21,848 nucleotides of DNA from Spirochaetaceae bacterium. Lineage in GTDB: Bacteria; Spirochaetota; Spirochaetia; Treponematales; Breznakiellaceae. The stretch is from contig JAISZQ010000385.1 in NCBI GenBank assembly GCA_031269165.1, positions 1 to 21,848 on the forward strand. The letters are read 5' to 3'. How positions within the stretch are numbered: the stretch's first letter is position 1; every line of letters starts with the position of its first letter. The notes beneath the pieces are model-generated. The model had not been told where the DNA came from, did no database searches, and saw nothing but the letters and a program-made list of their open reading frames with translations. Of this stretch, positions 6,516 to 14,934 are shown piece by piece. Made by a program: the position numbers and the translations under genes.

Positions 6516-6925
6516 CCTATGTCTTTGATGCCTGCGCTCTGCTCGCCCTTGTCAATAAAGAAAAAGGCGCGGACGTGGTGCAGAAACTGATATATCAGGC
6601 GCACATGGGCACCGTCAGTGCGTGCATCAATATCGTTAATTTTCTTGAAGTCTTTTACAAACTCATTCAGCAAAAAGGGATAATCGCCGCCGATGCGTTC
6701 ATCAAATCGATTTTGTACGCTTCCCCGATACAGATTATCGATACGATCTCGCTCGCTCTTTTCTGCGAGGCCGCCCGCTTCAAGACAACCTACAAACTGT
6801 CCCTTGCCGATTCTCTCGCGCTGGCAAACGCTTCCTGTACGGACGGCACCCTTGTTACCGCCGATCATCACGAGTTGGATGCCGTTGACCGCACCGGCAC
6901 CGTCCACTTTCTCTGGATACGCTAA
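6512..6925 (+). CDS. PIN-domain ribonuclease toxin (VapC-like)
   Basis: The 137-residue protein has all PIN blocks: YVFDACALLALVNKEKGAD at the start with the first acidic residue (Asp6), NIVNFLEVFYKL with Glu near residue 49, SLADSLALANAS with Asp near 102, and TLVTADHHELD with the last Asp pair. PIN toxins cut RNA, often tRNA or rRNA, in a Mg-dependent way. Here the reading frame is whole, unlike the broken copy at 4025. It starts inside the antitoxin stop codon. The target is not predictable from sequence. Confidence 0.85.
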   Translation: MTYVFDACALLALVNKEKGADVVQKLIYQAHMGTVSACINIVNFLEVFYKLIQQKGIIAADAFIKSILYASPIQIIDTISLALFCEAARFKTTYKLSLADSLALANASCTDGTLVTADHHELDAVDRTGTVHFLWIR

Positions 6926-7847
6926 CGTATTCATTTCGTACCTCTTTAATCCCCCGCAAGCCCGCCGTTTACTTTACTCACTACCCGCCAATCACTTTAT
7001 GTTAAACGGGTTTTTTATCTTTGTCCCGTTTACTATTTGTCCATCATTCAAATCTTCCGTCAATATTTCAGAACATTTTGCATAAAATCCCCAAATGCAT
7101 AGTGTCGCTATTTCATTCTTGAACCCCTTTGTTACTGGTAAAGAAGTTTCTAGATCGGAGCAATTTAGGATTTTGAAAAGCCATTTTTACTACAAGTTCG
7201 ACTTTTTCGAGCAAATCGCCGGGTGGATTTGAGACAAATGCGAACAGATTCAAGCAGCCTTGAAGGCGGTTTCTGCCAAATCCGCTGTGAGCGTTCAGAA
7301 ACTTTTTCAAGATGAAATTAATATATATGCTGACCCCGGAATAACATGATAGCGTCAAGAATAAAGCGAGGTATAAAAATAACCCCGATAAAAATCACAA
7401 TGGAGCCTGTTTCAAAATCTCACGTTTTGAAACAGGCTCAATGTATAAAATGGATTCTTATCAATGGATATGTATGAAGGCCGAAAATGGCGAAGAAGGA
7501 TGGATGCCTTACAAGAGAAATATTTATTATGACACTGGAATAGAGAAAACAACAACTGCGCTGAAGAAAGCACTGATGTATTCAGTTGAGAATGCGCCAA
7601 CATTATGGTGGCGTTTTCAGTGCTGCTTTAGTATGGTATTTGTGTAATGAACTGAACAAATACAGGGGAAAACGATGATTGGTGTCAACTTAATAAGCGT
7701 TTTCCCACAGAACCCTATACGCTTCGGGCTCTAAAACCCTCAGGTTCAATCACAGGGCTTCATCACAAAAAATCACAGATGCGGCCATGCGGCGGCGTGG
7801 TTGCATTTTATTGCTGCGCGTTTATCCTAAGGTGAAAAACAAGCCCC
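6926..7847. other. AT-richer gap with gene scraps and a palindrome
   Basis: About 920 bases have no convincing gene. The composition is clearly AT-richer than the flanks. 7113-7358 on the reverse strand is open for 81 codons and contains RNRLQGCLNLFAFVSNPPGDLLEKV. This phrase looks like a piece of a real protein, perhaps a transposase end, but I cannot place it. 7441-7647 on the forward strand is open for 68 codons and reads YQWICMKAENGEEGWMPY, like the end of an SH3-type domain. A palindrome lies between the two scraps. 7648-7847 shows nothing. Confidence 0.45.
7402..7440. repeat. Palindrome GAGCCTGTTTCAAAA / TTTTGAAACAGGCTC
   Basis: A 15-base arm and its exact inverse surround a nine-base spacer. 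Related full or half copies are at 5879, 5970, 8673-8710 (with GTTTTGGAACAG), 10927 and 12158. This is a dispersed short-repeat family that tends to lie at gene ends. Confidence 0.85.
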
Positions 7848-7876
7848 TTGACAGTGATGCCGATTTATGGTATAGT
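7848..7876 (+). promoter_or_regulatory. Strong sigma-70 promoter of the hsp20 gene
   Basis: A perfect TTGACA at 7848-7853 is 17 bases from TATAGT at 7871-7876. The predicted leader of about 85 bases contains a TCAAGC-AGAG-GCTTGA stem at 7936-7951, just before the GAGGAG ribosome site at 7955-7960. No CIRCE element was seen. Confidence 0.75.
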
Positions 7877-7967
7877 AACATAGTAAGCAGGTTGCCGAGA
7901 GGGACCTGATACGGGCCGGAGATACGGCTGGATTGTCAAGCAGAGGCTTGATGAGAGGAGATGTTGT

Positions 7968-8516
7968 ATGAAAAACACAAACGGATTTATGGATTTGGGA
8001 TCAATCTTCGACGAGATTTTTCAGGCTGCCGAAGATTTTCGTGAGGAGTTTAAGGAACATTTCGCGCAGGGGGATACCTGTTGGAATGACCGGCGGCCGC
8101 CTTTCATGGACGCTTTTTTCAACGAGAACACCGACTACTATCCCGCATATTCCTATCCCCCGGCGAATGTGATAATGGCCGGCGACCGGAGCCTTATCTT
8201 TGAATTCGCGTTGGCGGGTTTCGATGAAAAAGGGATCAGCCTCTCTTTTCAGGGCGATTACATGGTGTTTCAGGCGAAATTGAATCCCGCGCCTTCACAA
8301 AACAGTACGGAAGTCGGCGAAAACCTTCGTTATCTGAAACATCGGCTGAAACTGAAGGATATCGAAAAGCAAAAATATTTCGTGCCGCTCGACAAATACG
8401 CGCAGGACAAGGTAAAGGCCGTCTACAAAAACGGTGTCCTGCGTATCAGAATCCCGCCGAAAGAAGAAGTGGAACGGGACGAGGGCATCAAGATTGAGAT
8501 TATAAGCGAAGAGTAA
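7968..8516 (+). CDS. Hsp20/alpha-crystallin small heat-shock protein
   Basis: This 182-residue protein has a variable, acidic and aromatic-rich N-terminus up to about residue 60. An alpha-crystallin domain follows with the strands RSLIFEFALAGFDEKGISLS and GDYMVFQAKLN, a loop, RHRLKLKD-type strands (here YLKHRLKLKD) and KAVYKNGVLRIRIPPKEE. The GVLRIRIP block is the family hallmark. The usual role is an ATP-independent holdase that keeps unfolding proteins soluble as large oligomers in the cytoplasm. There is a short C-terminal tail with IEI as a possible I-x-I anchor. The gene stands alone behind a strong promoter. GAGGAG supports the ATG at 7968. Confidence 0.9.
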   Translation: MKNTNGFMDLGSIFDEIFQAAEDFREEFKEHFAQGDTCWNDRRPPFMDAFFNENTDYYPAYSYPPANVIMAGDRSLIFEFALAGFDEKGISLSFQGDYMVFQAKLNPAPSQNSTEVGENLRYLKHRLKLKDIEKQKYFVPLDKYAQDKVKAVYKNGVLRIRIPPKEEVERDEGIKIEIISEE

Positions 8517-8526
8517 CTATTCAGTT

Positions 8527-8710
8527 GGGGGGAAGTCTCCCCCCACTGTCAACAACTTAAGCAAATAGAAAAGAAAGGTCTGCGGATTAACACGGATTTT
8601 TCGTATCTAAAACCCGTTTAATCTGTCGCTATTTGGCGCAATCTGCGGACAAATATTCTTAATTTGTTGACGTGGAGCCTGTTTCAAAACTGAAGTTTTG
8701 GAACAGCCTC
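8527..8710. repeat. Family R3 repeat followed by a GAGCCTGTTTCAAAA copy
   Basis: GGGGGGA-AGTC-TCCCCCC (8527-8544) lies ten bases after the hsp20 stop. Next come GTCAACAACTTAAG, TCTGCGGATTAACACGGATT and, inverted, GCGCAATCTGCGGACAAATA. Relatives are at 12176-12260, 12440-12620 and 17000-17070. A TGTTTCAAAAC / GTTTTGGAACA palindrome at 8673-8710 then abuts the end of the reverse-strand cyclase gene. No coding gene lies between 8517 and 8715. Confidence 0.7.
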
Positions 8711-8715
8711 AGCGG

Positions 8716-10752
8716 CTAATTCTCCCTGCGGATCTTATACTTCTTCTCTTCGGCATTCATATTCACTTTCGACAAATTGGGCGCTTTAGTGCCCAGCATC
8801 GTGCGGACTTCGGCAAGTGTCGCAGGTTTTGCCTGCGGCATTCCGGCGGGCGATTTGAGGTTGACCACGGCGAACATCCGCACGGGCTTCTCTTTGCCTT
8901 TGATCGAAACCGGAGGCATCTCTTCGGTGATGAGGTGGCGGCCGATAAGCCTCCATGTGTTTTCCGTGATGAGAATGTCGGTTCCCAGCGGTTTGTTGAG
9001 TGTCTCGGTGCGGCTTGCAAGGTTTACCGCATCCCCGATGACCGTGTACTCCATTCGCTCGGTAGAGCCGATCTGGCCCGCGACGATGGTGCCTGAGTTG
9101 ATGCCGCAACCGATTTTGATGACGGGCTTTTTATCGCCGCCCCGGCCGACATTGAATTCCCGGAGCGCGGCACGCATCATCAGCGCGGCCTTCACACAGG
9201 CGAGCGCGTCTGCAACCGGGGAACCGGCGGACATCGGCGCACCCCACACCGCCATCACCGCGTCCCCGATGAACTTGTCCACGACACCGCCTGTCTTGTT
9301 GACACAGGCGACCATCCGCGTCATATAGTCGTTGAGAAACCCGACAACCTCATCCGGTTCCATCTTTTCTGAAATCGCCGTGAACGACCGTATATCGGAG
9401 AAAAAGATCGTCGCCTCTTTGGTTTCACCGCCGAGGACAAGCTTGTCGCGCATCGCCCGTTCCGCAATCACCTTGTTGGTAAAACGGCCAAACGTGTCTT
9501 TGAGCCGCTCCCGCTCGGCGAGACCCTTTCCCATTTTCACAAAACTGTTCGTTAGTACGCCGATCTCATCACGACTATTCGCTTTCAGGTCAAGCGCGTA
9601 CGTTCCCCGTTCTATCTGACCAGCCGCCCGTGTCAATCTCCGCAGAGGAATGCTGATCGTTTTTGAAAAAAGGTAGACGAACATGATCGACAGGAACAAC
9701 ACGGCGGCGGTAAGGTAGAGATTGCGGAGCGTTGTCCGGTTTACCCCCTCGAACACCATGTCTTCGGGGATACTCGTGATGACCACGGTATTCGCAATGT
9801 CCAGCTTTTGGAACGCGCCGAAAAACGGAACGCCATTCTCGTCGGCAAACCGGGTCTGAAAACGCCGGTCGGTTCTGACCCGCATCTCCTTGACAAACGG
9901 ATTCGACGCCATTGACAGGCCCGCATCCATCATCCCGGCGTCGGGGTGAACCAGAATCTCATCATTCCCGTTTATCAGAAACGAAAGGTTGTTGCCCGTC
10001 TCAAAGGTTTCGGCAAGCGTATCCGGCGAAAACAACACGATAGCGGGATAGGTCTCCCCGTTTTCCTGAAAGGGAAAGAAGAGCGCGAGAAGCGGGATAG
10101 TAAAATGCGGTGTAACATTCTGAATGGCTGTCCCGCCCGATCTGACGGACGCGAAACGCTCCAGGTCGCCGCTTATAAAAGACTCGGCAAGCGAAGGGTC
10201 GATCTCGTTTTCCGCAAAAAAAGACCCGTTCACCATGACGCTGTTCCGGTTCGCCGGGGCAAACGAGGCGGAGTTTTCCCCTTTTCCATAGGGAGAACGA
10301 ACGAGAATCAATGCGGCGATGGCTTGATTTTGCTGGAAAAACGCCTTTTTCGTCTGTTCCTGCGCGGACCGCGATTCATTCCCGCCGAGAATGTCGATCA
10401 TCATCAACGATGCGGAATGTACCGTCCGGAGAAACGCCTGCGCTTCGGATGCCGACCGCTGATTGACGGTGAAATTGTTGTCTTCCGCCGTAACCTGAAC
10501 GTCCTGCCCGACAAGCCATGAAACCAGATACGTGATCGAGCCAAGCGACACCAGCAAAAGAAACGTGATAATGATCACGAGCTTCATTCCGATCGGATAC
10601 CGGACGCGAACCGCCTTTTCCTCGACCTTTTGGGCCTTCTTTTTGGAAAGAACCAATTCGGAACCGCCCCGCATAGGCGGCCTCGCCGCAAGAGATCGCG
10701 CGGCAGTACGCCCTCCGATCGGTTTGACTTTTATAAAATTTCCCGCTCCCAT
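8716..10752 (-). CDS. Membrane-bound class III adenylate/guanylate cyclase with Cache-like sensor and HAMP
   Basis: The 678-residue receptor has a basic N-terminus, a membrane helix at about 57-80, an extracytoplasmic sensor region to about 345 (Cache-like by layout), a second helix at about 347-363, a HAMP linker at 364-416 and a class III cyclase domain from about 445. Catalytic residues are present: metal Asp453 in FFSDIRSF and Asp497 in FIGDAVMAVWG, base-selecting Lys493 and Thr570, and Asn577 and Arg581 in GDAVNLASR. The Lys/Thr pair fits the bacterial IIIb-type adenylate cyclases, so cAMP is the likelier product. It should convert an outside signal into a cyclic nucleotide. A TATAAT promoter lies only four to five bases before the ATG at 10752. 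An alternative ATG at 10674 has GAGG six bases upstream and gives 652 residues. Confidence 0.88.
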   Translation of the reverse strand: MGAGNFIKVKPIGGRTAARSLAARPPMRGGSELVLSKKKAQKVEEKAVRVRYPIGMKLVIIITFLLLVSLGSITYLVSWLVGQDVQVTAEDNNFTVNQRSASEAQAFLRTVHSASLMMIDILGGNESRSAQEQTKKAFFQQNQAIAALILVRSPYGKGENSASFAPANRNSVMVNGSFFAENEIDPSLAESFISGDLERFASVRSGGTAIQNVTPHFTIPLLALFFPFQENGETYPAIVLFSPDTLAETFETGNNLSFLINGNDEILVHPDAGMMDAGLSMASNPFVKEMRVRTDRRFQTRFADENGVPFFGAFQKLDIANTVVITSIPEDMVFEGVNRTTLRNLYLTAAVLFLSIMFVYLFSKTISIPLRRLTRAAGQIERGTYALDLKANSRDEIGVLTNSFVKMGKGLAERERLKDTFGRFTNKVIAERAMRDKLVLGGETKEATIFFSDIRSFTAISEKMEPDEVVGFLNDYMTRMVACVNKTGGVVDKFIGDAVMAVWGAPMSAGSPVADALACVKAALMMRAALREFNVGRGGDKKPVIKIGCGINSGTIVAGQIGSTERMEYTVIGDAVNLASRTETLNKPLGTDILITENTWRLIGRHLITEEMPPVSIKGKEKPVRMFAVVNLKSPAGMPQAKPATLAEVRTMLGTKAPNLSKVNMNAEEKKYKIRREN

Positions 10753-10762
10753 AATGCTGTTT

Positions 10763-10792
10763 ATTATAGCATAAAGATGCGGCGTTTGTCAA
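10763..10792 (-). promoter_or_regulatory. Consensus sigma-70 promoter of the cyclase gene
   Basis: On the reverse strand, TTGACA (10792-10787) and TATAAT (10768-10763) are both perfect, with an 18-base spacer. Transcription would start near 10756, four bases before the first ATG, giving an almost leaderless message unless the ATG at 10674 is used. Confidence 0.8.
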
Positions 10793-10819
10793 GGCGTTTC
10801 GGGCGTACCATTTACCGGG

Positions 10820-10868
10820 GCGTGTTGGCGCAATCCGTGCTACTTTCATGCCGCGATGGCCAACACGC
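10820..10868. other. Ten-base inverted repeat between two reverse-strand genes
   Basis: GCGTGTTGGC (10820-10829) and GCCAACACGC (10859-10868) are exact inverses around a 29-base spacer. The site is after the end of the phosphatase-fold gene and just upstream of the cyclase promoter. It could be a terminator stem without a U-run or an operator for the cyclase. Confidence 0.45.
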
Positions 10869-10915
10869 TGACAGGAGTCAGCCACCGGCACGGCGTCAAG
10901 TTCATCGGCGTTTCC

Positions 10916-12049
10916 CTAAAGGCGGCGTTTTGGAACAGCCTTGAGCGTCAAAAGGAGCGGCAGATGGTCAGACAACCCGTCGCCTGTCTTTGGGTTATAA
11001 GACTGCGGGGTACCGTTGTTTCCCGTCCAGGGTGCGCCTTTCAGTACTTTGACGCCGCCGTAATCCCAAGCCATTCCGTCAAAAAACGCGCCGGAAAAGA
11101 AAAAATGGTCGATACTCTCCCACGCCCCCCGGTAATAGTACGACCCCGCCGGTTCCTCCGTTGCCGCCGGATTCTCCCGATTGGTATTCAGTTCCGTTCC
11201 CCACGGGGTCCAGAAAAGCGGGCCGTCTCGTTCCGCAAAGTCCTCCCGCATACGTTCCCTGCTGCGCGTTACCGCAAAGGGAATCCCGTCCACGAAAAAT
11301 TCTTCGAATTCCTCAATGGTCTGGTTGAAATCCCCGGCAAGCAGGATGGGGACGGCCGTTTTGCCCGCTGCTTCCCGTTCGGCGCGTATATCCTCGCTTA
11401 TCCGGCGTATCAACAGGGCGGCATCATCCCGGAACGCCTGCGATTCTTCCGGCTTACCCAACTTGGACTTCCAGTGGCAGATAAGGATGACAATCTCTTC
11501 TCCGCCGGAATTTCCGCCTGAGTCTATCCAAACCTCGGAAATCGGTCGGGGGATGGCCTTTTCATCCCGCGAATAACTGTGGCTGGCCGCCTTCGTTATC
11601 GGATAGCGGCTCAGGATGCCGGTTCCGAGGGACTGGCCGTCCTTTTTGGCAAAATAACCCTGCCGGTAGCCGTATTTGGACAAGTATTCCTCGGCCAGCA
11701 GGTTCAAAACCGATTCGTTTTCGAGCTCGATAAAGACGGCCGCATCGGGCGGGCCCTCTTCGATCCGTCCAAACGCTTTGCCTATGGCCGTGAGCCTCGC
11801 CCGATACTTCTCCTCGTTCCAGCCTTGCGCGGCGCGGTATTCCGCATACTCGTTGCCGTCGTCATGACCGTCGAAAAGCGCCTCCACATTCCACGTCAAC
11901 ACGGAAAGCGATTTGGGCGCGGAACGTGTCGCATCCGCACAGGCAAGCGGCAAAACGAGGGCCAGAACATATAAGGACAGGAGTCGTCCGTTCAAGACGA
12001 CGGACACGAAACCCGCCCCGGCACATTTCAGCAATGATCTTTTTTGCAT
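10916..12049 (-). CDS. Exported endonuclease/exonuclease/phosphatase-fold lipoprotein
   Basis: This 377-residue protein starts behind a GGAGG site. A hydrophobic stretch ends LVLPLAC, a lipobox with Cys37, so a membrane-anchored lipoprotein is likely. The fold motifs of the EEP superfamily follow in order: LTWNVEALFD (Asn54), FIELENESVL (catalytic Glu near 108), CHWKSK (His), LLAGDFNQT (Asp/Asn) and, at the end, GLSDHLPLLL (Asp-His). Family members hydrolyse phosphodiesters in nucleic acids, inositol phosphates or lipids. Export suggests scavenging of DNA or phosphate outside the cell, but the substrate is not defined. The region around 258-312 has an Asn/Glu-rich insert. No clear promoter is seen upstream. 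Confidence 0.85.
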   Translation of the reverse strand: MQKRSLLKCAGAGFVSVVLNGRLLSLYVLALVLPLACADATRSAPKSLSVLTWNVEALFDGHDDGNEYAEYRAAQGWNEEKYRARLTAIGKAFGRIEEGPPDAAVFIELENESVLNLLAEEYLSKYGYRQGYFAKKDGQSLGTGILSRYPITKAASHSYSRDEKAIPRPISEVWIDSGGNSGGEEIVILICHWKSKLGKPEESQAFRDDAALLIRRISEDIRAEREAAGKTAVPILLAGDFNQTIEEFEEFFVDGIPFAVTRSRERMREDFAERDGPLFWTPWGTELNTNRENPAATEEPAGSYYYRGAWESIDHFFFSGAFFDGMAWDYGGVKVLKGAPWTGNNGTPQSYNPKTGDGLSDHLPLLLTLKAVPKRRL

Positions 12050-12112
12050 AAGAGCCTCCGCTTATATTATGCGGTTGTACTGCTGTTTTGCTTTAATTGG
12101 ACGGCGATTTCA

Positions 12113-12718
12113 GCGGATTTTTTGTCGTTTTTTTTGAAACTTTTGCAATTTTGTAACTGAGCCTGTTCCAAGACCCGGCAAAAGGGAAAACCTTCCTGCC
12201 AACAACGTAAGAATATTTGTCCGCGGATTGTGCCATATATGGCAATGCGGATTTTCACGGATTACTGGATTGCTTCGTCGCTAACGGCTTGGCTACCGAA
12301 GGTAGCACGCCGCCTCCTCGCAATGACGACAGTTCCAATGTCATTGCGAGCGTAGCGAAGCAATCCAGTGAAATAAGAGTGTGGCTGAGTCACCAATTTT
12401 TTGATTTAATCAACGCCTCCTTAGCGAACAAAAAACAGTCCGCAGATTGCGCCGGAAAGCGGCTGATTTTCACGGATTATACCTCGCTCGATCCGTGTTA
12501 ATCCGCGTCACCCTATGGCGCAATCTGTGGACCATTCTTATTATTCCCTTTGCTTAAGTACGGCAACGCGAGTTGCCACGTTGACAGGGGAAAGCCTTCC
12601 ATTATCAACAACGTAAGAATTTTCAGGGCACAAGGCGCTGGCGCAGGATTTGCAGTGCGACATATATAGTGATTCTACTTTATAATACCAAAGTGCCGGG
12701 GGCGTTGCGGGGGTGGGA
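12113..12718. repeat. Repeat graveyard
   Basis: No gene is seen. In order it holds a half GAGCCTGTTCCAAGAC motif (12158), an R3 unit with AAGAATATTTGTCCGCGGAT and CCATATATGG (12176-12260), a right half of the GTCATTGCGAG family (12265-12327), a left half (12340-12368), inverted R3 pieces (CCGCAGATTGCGCC, AATCCGTGTTAATCCGCG), a GGCAAC-GCGA-GTTGCC hairpin (12562-12577) and another R3 start (12585-12620). The elements appear to be inserted into or fused with one another. Confidence 0.75.
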
Positions 12719-12811
12719 AACCCCCGCAGAGGGGGATAGCGAAGGCCCGCAGGGCCGTAGCGAAGGGGGAGGCGTCCCCCTCATTAGGTATTCTTAAGGA
12801 GAACGACTATA
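12719..12811. repeat. Family R1 repeat, copy 2
   Basis: This matches 1-111: CCCCCGCAGAGGGGG, a GTAGCGAAGGGGGAGGCG arm, GTCCCCCT, then ATTCTTAAGGAGAACGACTATA. It lacks the CGGCAAC hairpin found in copy 1. It directly precedes the transposase scrap. Confidence 0.65.
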
Positions 12812-12832
12812 TTTTGCCCATCCTTACCATTC

Positions 12833-13033
12833 ATGGAAGCGGGGACTGAACGGGCACGCCAACGGGCTGATACGGCATTCCCACAGGGAACTCCTTTGAA
12901 ACGCTCATCTCAAGAACGGCTTGACACAATTGTTGAAAAAATCAAGGCTCTTGCCCATCGTCCCCGCAAGTCTTTAGAATACCGTACCCCAAACGAGGTC
13001 TTTTCGGAGCATTTATTCGCACTTCAGACTTGA
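12833..13033 (+). pseudogene. C-terminal scrap of an IS30-type transposase
   Basis: The last 40 codons read SQERLDTIVEKIKALAHRPR then KSLEYRTPNEVFSEHL, the familiar C-terminal block of IS30-family transposases (RPRKxLxYxTPxEVF). Just upstream, the IS30 phrase NGLIR occurs in a different frame (near 12857) from the following FPQGTPL, so there is a frameshift. The first two-thirds of the gene, including the first DDE residues, are missing. The stop codon overlaps the 3' end of the convergent uidA gene by ten bases. Confidence 0.7.
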
Positions 13034-14904
13034 ACTGGCGTCTTATAATTTTCCGGCAGGTTTTCCCACCGTTGTTTAAGATAAAACGCCGCCGCTTTGG
13101 GCTGGCGTTGCCGCGTAAAAATGCCCTTCTTGTTACCGTCAAGGCGGTATATGCCCTCGCCGGTCTGGAAGTCCGCGAAGGCCCAGACCTGCTCGCCCCG
13201 GATAAAGTCGTAACGGTCGAATACCCGGTGGTTCATTTCCAGCACCTCAGTCTGATACTCCTGCGTCCACTGCACCGAGGGCAGTTTGTGCAAGCCTCCA
13301 TCGGTGTCCGCGCCGTACTCGGTGAACACGAAGGGTTTGCCCAAGTTTTGCGCCTTCAAGCCTTCAATTTCGTTCCGCAGGGCTTGTTCGGCGATGTCCA
13401 TGTCATAGCCGCCCAGCACGTACCAGCCGTAGTAGCGGTTGAGGCAGATAAAGTCGCTGAACCGGCAGCCTTTGGAGGTGTCGGGGCGGTTAAACAGGAC
13501 GGTCGCAAAGGTGCGGGGCCGCTTCTGGGGGTCGCAGTTCAGGGCGGCGTCAAACACCGCCTTGAAGTAGGGAACCGCCGCGTCCGAGGTGTCCTCAGGC
13601 TCGTTGAAGAGGCTCCACGCGATGACGCTGGGATGGTTCTTGTCCCGCCGGATCATGTCCCGCACCGCTTGCAAGTGGTTTTCGAGCAACTCGGCAGCCG
13701 TTCCCGGCTTGTCAAAAAAGGGGACTTTCTTTTGCCCCCGGTTCGCGGCAAGGAAATTCGACGTGCTGTCGAAAAGGCCCACCGCCGGGGCTTCGTCTAT
13801 CACCAAAAATCCTTCCCGGTCGGCCATTTGATACACTTCTTCGGCGTAGGGGTAGTGGGACGTGCGGAAGGAATTCGCGCCTGTCCATTTCATAAGTTCA
13901 AAGTCCCGTTTGATGTGGGCGGGGCTGTATCCCCGGCCTATGACATCGGCGTCTTCGTGCTTGCCGAATCCTTTCAGGTAGACGCTCTTGCCGTTCAACA
14001 GGATTTCGGTTCCCCGGATTTCCACGGTACGCAGCCCGGTGTCCTCGTACCATTCGTCCAGCAGTTCGCCATCCCGGTACAGCCGTACCCAAACGCGGTA
14101 GAGGTAGGCGTCCCGGACATTCCAGAGCCGGGGATTGGGGATGGAAAGAACGCCCTTTGCGCCCTGTCCTTCCGCCACAACCCGGCCTTCCTCGTCAAGC
14201 ACGGTGAGGCGCGCGTCCGCTTCGGTTTCCGCCACGGTTCCAACCGCCGTTTCCACGGTGGTTCCTACCACGGTTTCCACCGCATATTCCAGTTCCGCCT
14301 TGTCCCCGGTGATGCGGGGAATCAGGGAAATGTCCGTAATGGTGGTTTTGGGCAGGGCCAAGAGGCGCACCGGACGCTGGATGCCTGAATAGTTGAAAAA
14401 GTCAAAGTAGGGCCTGGCAATCTTGGTACCGTCGGGCTTGGTTTCGGTGCGTCCCACAGGCTGGGTGGTCTCGCTCAGTTCGTTGTTTACCAGTACCACG
14501 AGCCGGTTCGCCCCGCCGTAGTGCGCCGCTTCGGTGATGTCCGCTGCAAAGGGCAAGAAGCCGCCCTCGTGCCGCGTGATTTCCGCGCCGTTGACAAAGA
14601 CCGTCCCCCGGTGGGTAACGCTGCCAAACCGGATGTACACGGCCTTGCCCTTCCACTCAGGCGGCACAAAGAATTCCGTTTCGTACCAGAAATCCCCGGT
14701 ATATTCCCGGCTTGCCTTGTCCGTGAAAAAGTCCTGAAAGCTGGCCGGTACCGGCAGGGTGTCCTTCGCGCCGATACCGTCTTTCCAGCCCTCGGCGACG
14801 CCCGATCCCTGGGGATCGAGCCTGAATTTCCACATTCCATCAAGGCTGACCGCCTGTCGGGCAGCCGTAGAACGGGGATACAATAATGCGGCAGTTTGCT
14901 TCAT
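13024..14904 (-). CDS. uidA: Beta-glucuronidase (glycoside hydrolase family 2)
   Basis: This protein has 626 residues from the ATG at 14904, which has GGAGG at good spacing. The frame is open 28 codons further upstream, but that part looks non-coding. It has a GH2 sugar-binding domain, an immunoglobulin-like domain and a TIM barrel. The acid/base is Glu435 in SLFNEPE and the nucleophile Glu529 in FTEYGAD. A late GNKKGIFTRQRQPK holds the Asn-x-Lys pair (591, 593) that grips the glucuronate carboxylate and separates glucuronidases from galactosidases. It should release glucuronic acid from glucuronides in the cytoplasm, since no signal peptide is present. Residues 209-227 (VETVVGTTVETAVGTVAET) are a tandem-repeat insert in the Ig-like domain. 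The binding lipoprotein upstream may feed it. No glucuronide permease or uronate pathway gene is in view. Confidence 0.9.
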   Translation of the reverse strand: MKQTAALLYPRSTAARQAVSLDGMWKFRLDPQGSGVAEGWKDGIGAKDTLPVPASFQDFFTDKASREYTGDFWYETEFFVPPEWKGKAVYIRFGSVTHRGTVFVNGAEITRHEGGFLPFAADITEAAHYGGANRLVVLVNNELSETTQPVGRTETKPDGTKIARPYFDFFNYSGIQRPVRLLALPKTTITDISLIPRITGDKAELEYAVETVVGTTVETAVGTVAETEADARLTVLDEEGRVVAEGQGAKGVLSIPNPRLWNVRDAYLYRVWVRLYRDGELLDEWYEDTGLRTVEIRGTEILLNGKSVYLKGFGKHEDADVIGRGYSPAHIKRDFELMKWTGANSFRTSHYPYAEEVYQMADREGFLVIDEAPAVGLFDSTSNFLAANRGQKKVPFFDKPGTAAELLENHLQAVRDMIRRDKNHPSVIAWSLFNEPEDTSDAAVPYFKAVFDAALNCDPQKRPRTFATVLFNRPDTSKGCRFSDFICLNRYYGWYVLGGYDMDIAEQALRNEIEGLKAQNLGKPFVFTEYGADTDGGLHKLPSVQWTQEYQTEVLEMNHRVFDRYDFIRGEQVWAFADFQTGEGIYRLDGNKKGIFTRQRQPKAAAFYLKQRWENLPENYKTPVQV

Positions 14905-14934
14905 ATAATCCTCCAAAAAAAAATAGTGCAAGCG

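Noticed and set aside
9946..10521. 191-codon forward frame within the cyclase gene
   Set aside because: It is a shadow of the sensor region of the cyclase, with no independent support.
12217..12501. 94-codon forward frame in the repeat graveyard
   Set aside because: It is made wholly of repeat-family sequence (GGATTGCTTCG, CAATGACG, GTCATTGCGAG), so it is not a gene.
13030..14388. 452-codon open frame on the forward strand
   Set aside because: It is the mirror of uidA, with low-complexity Val/Gly/Arg composition and no domain.
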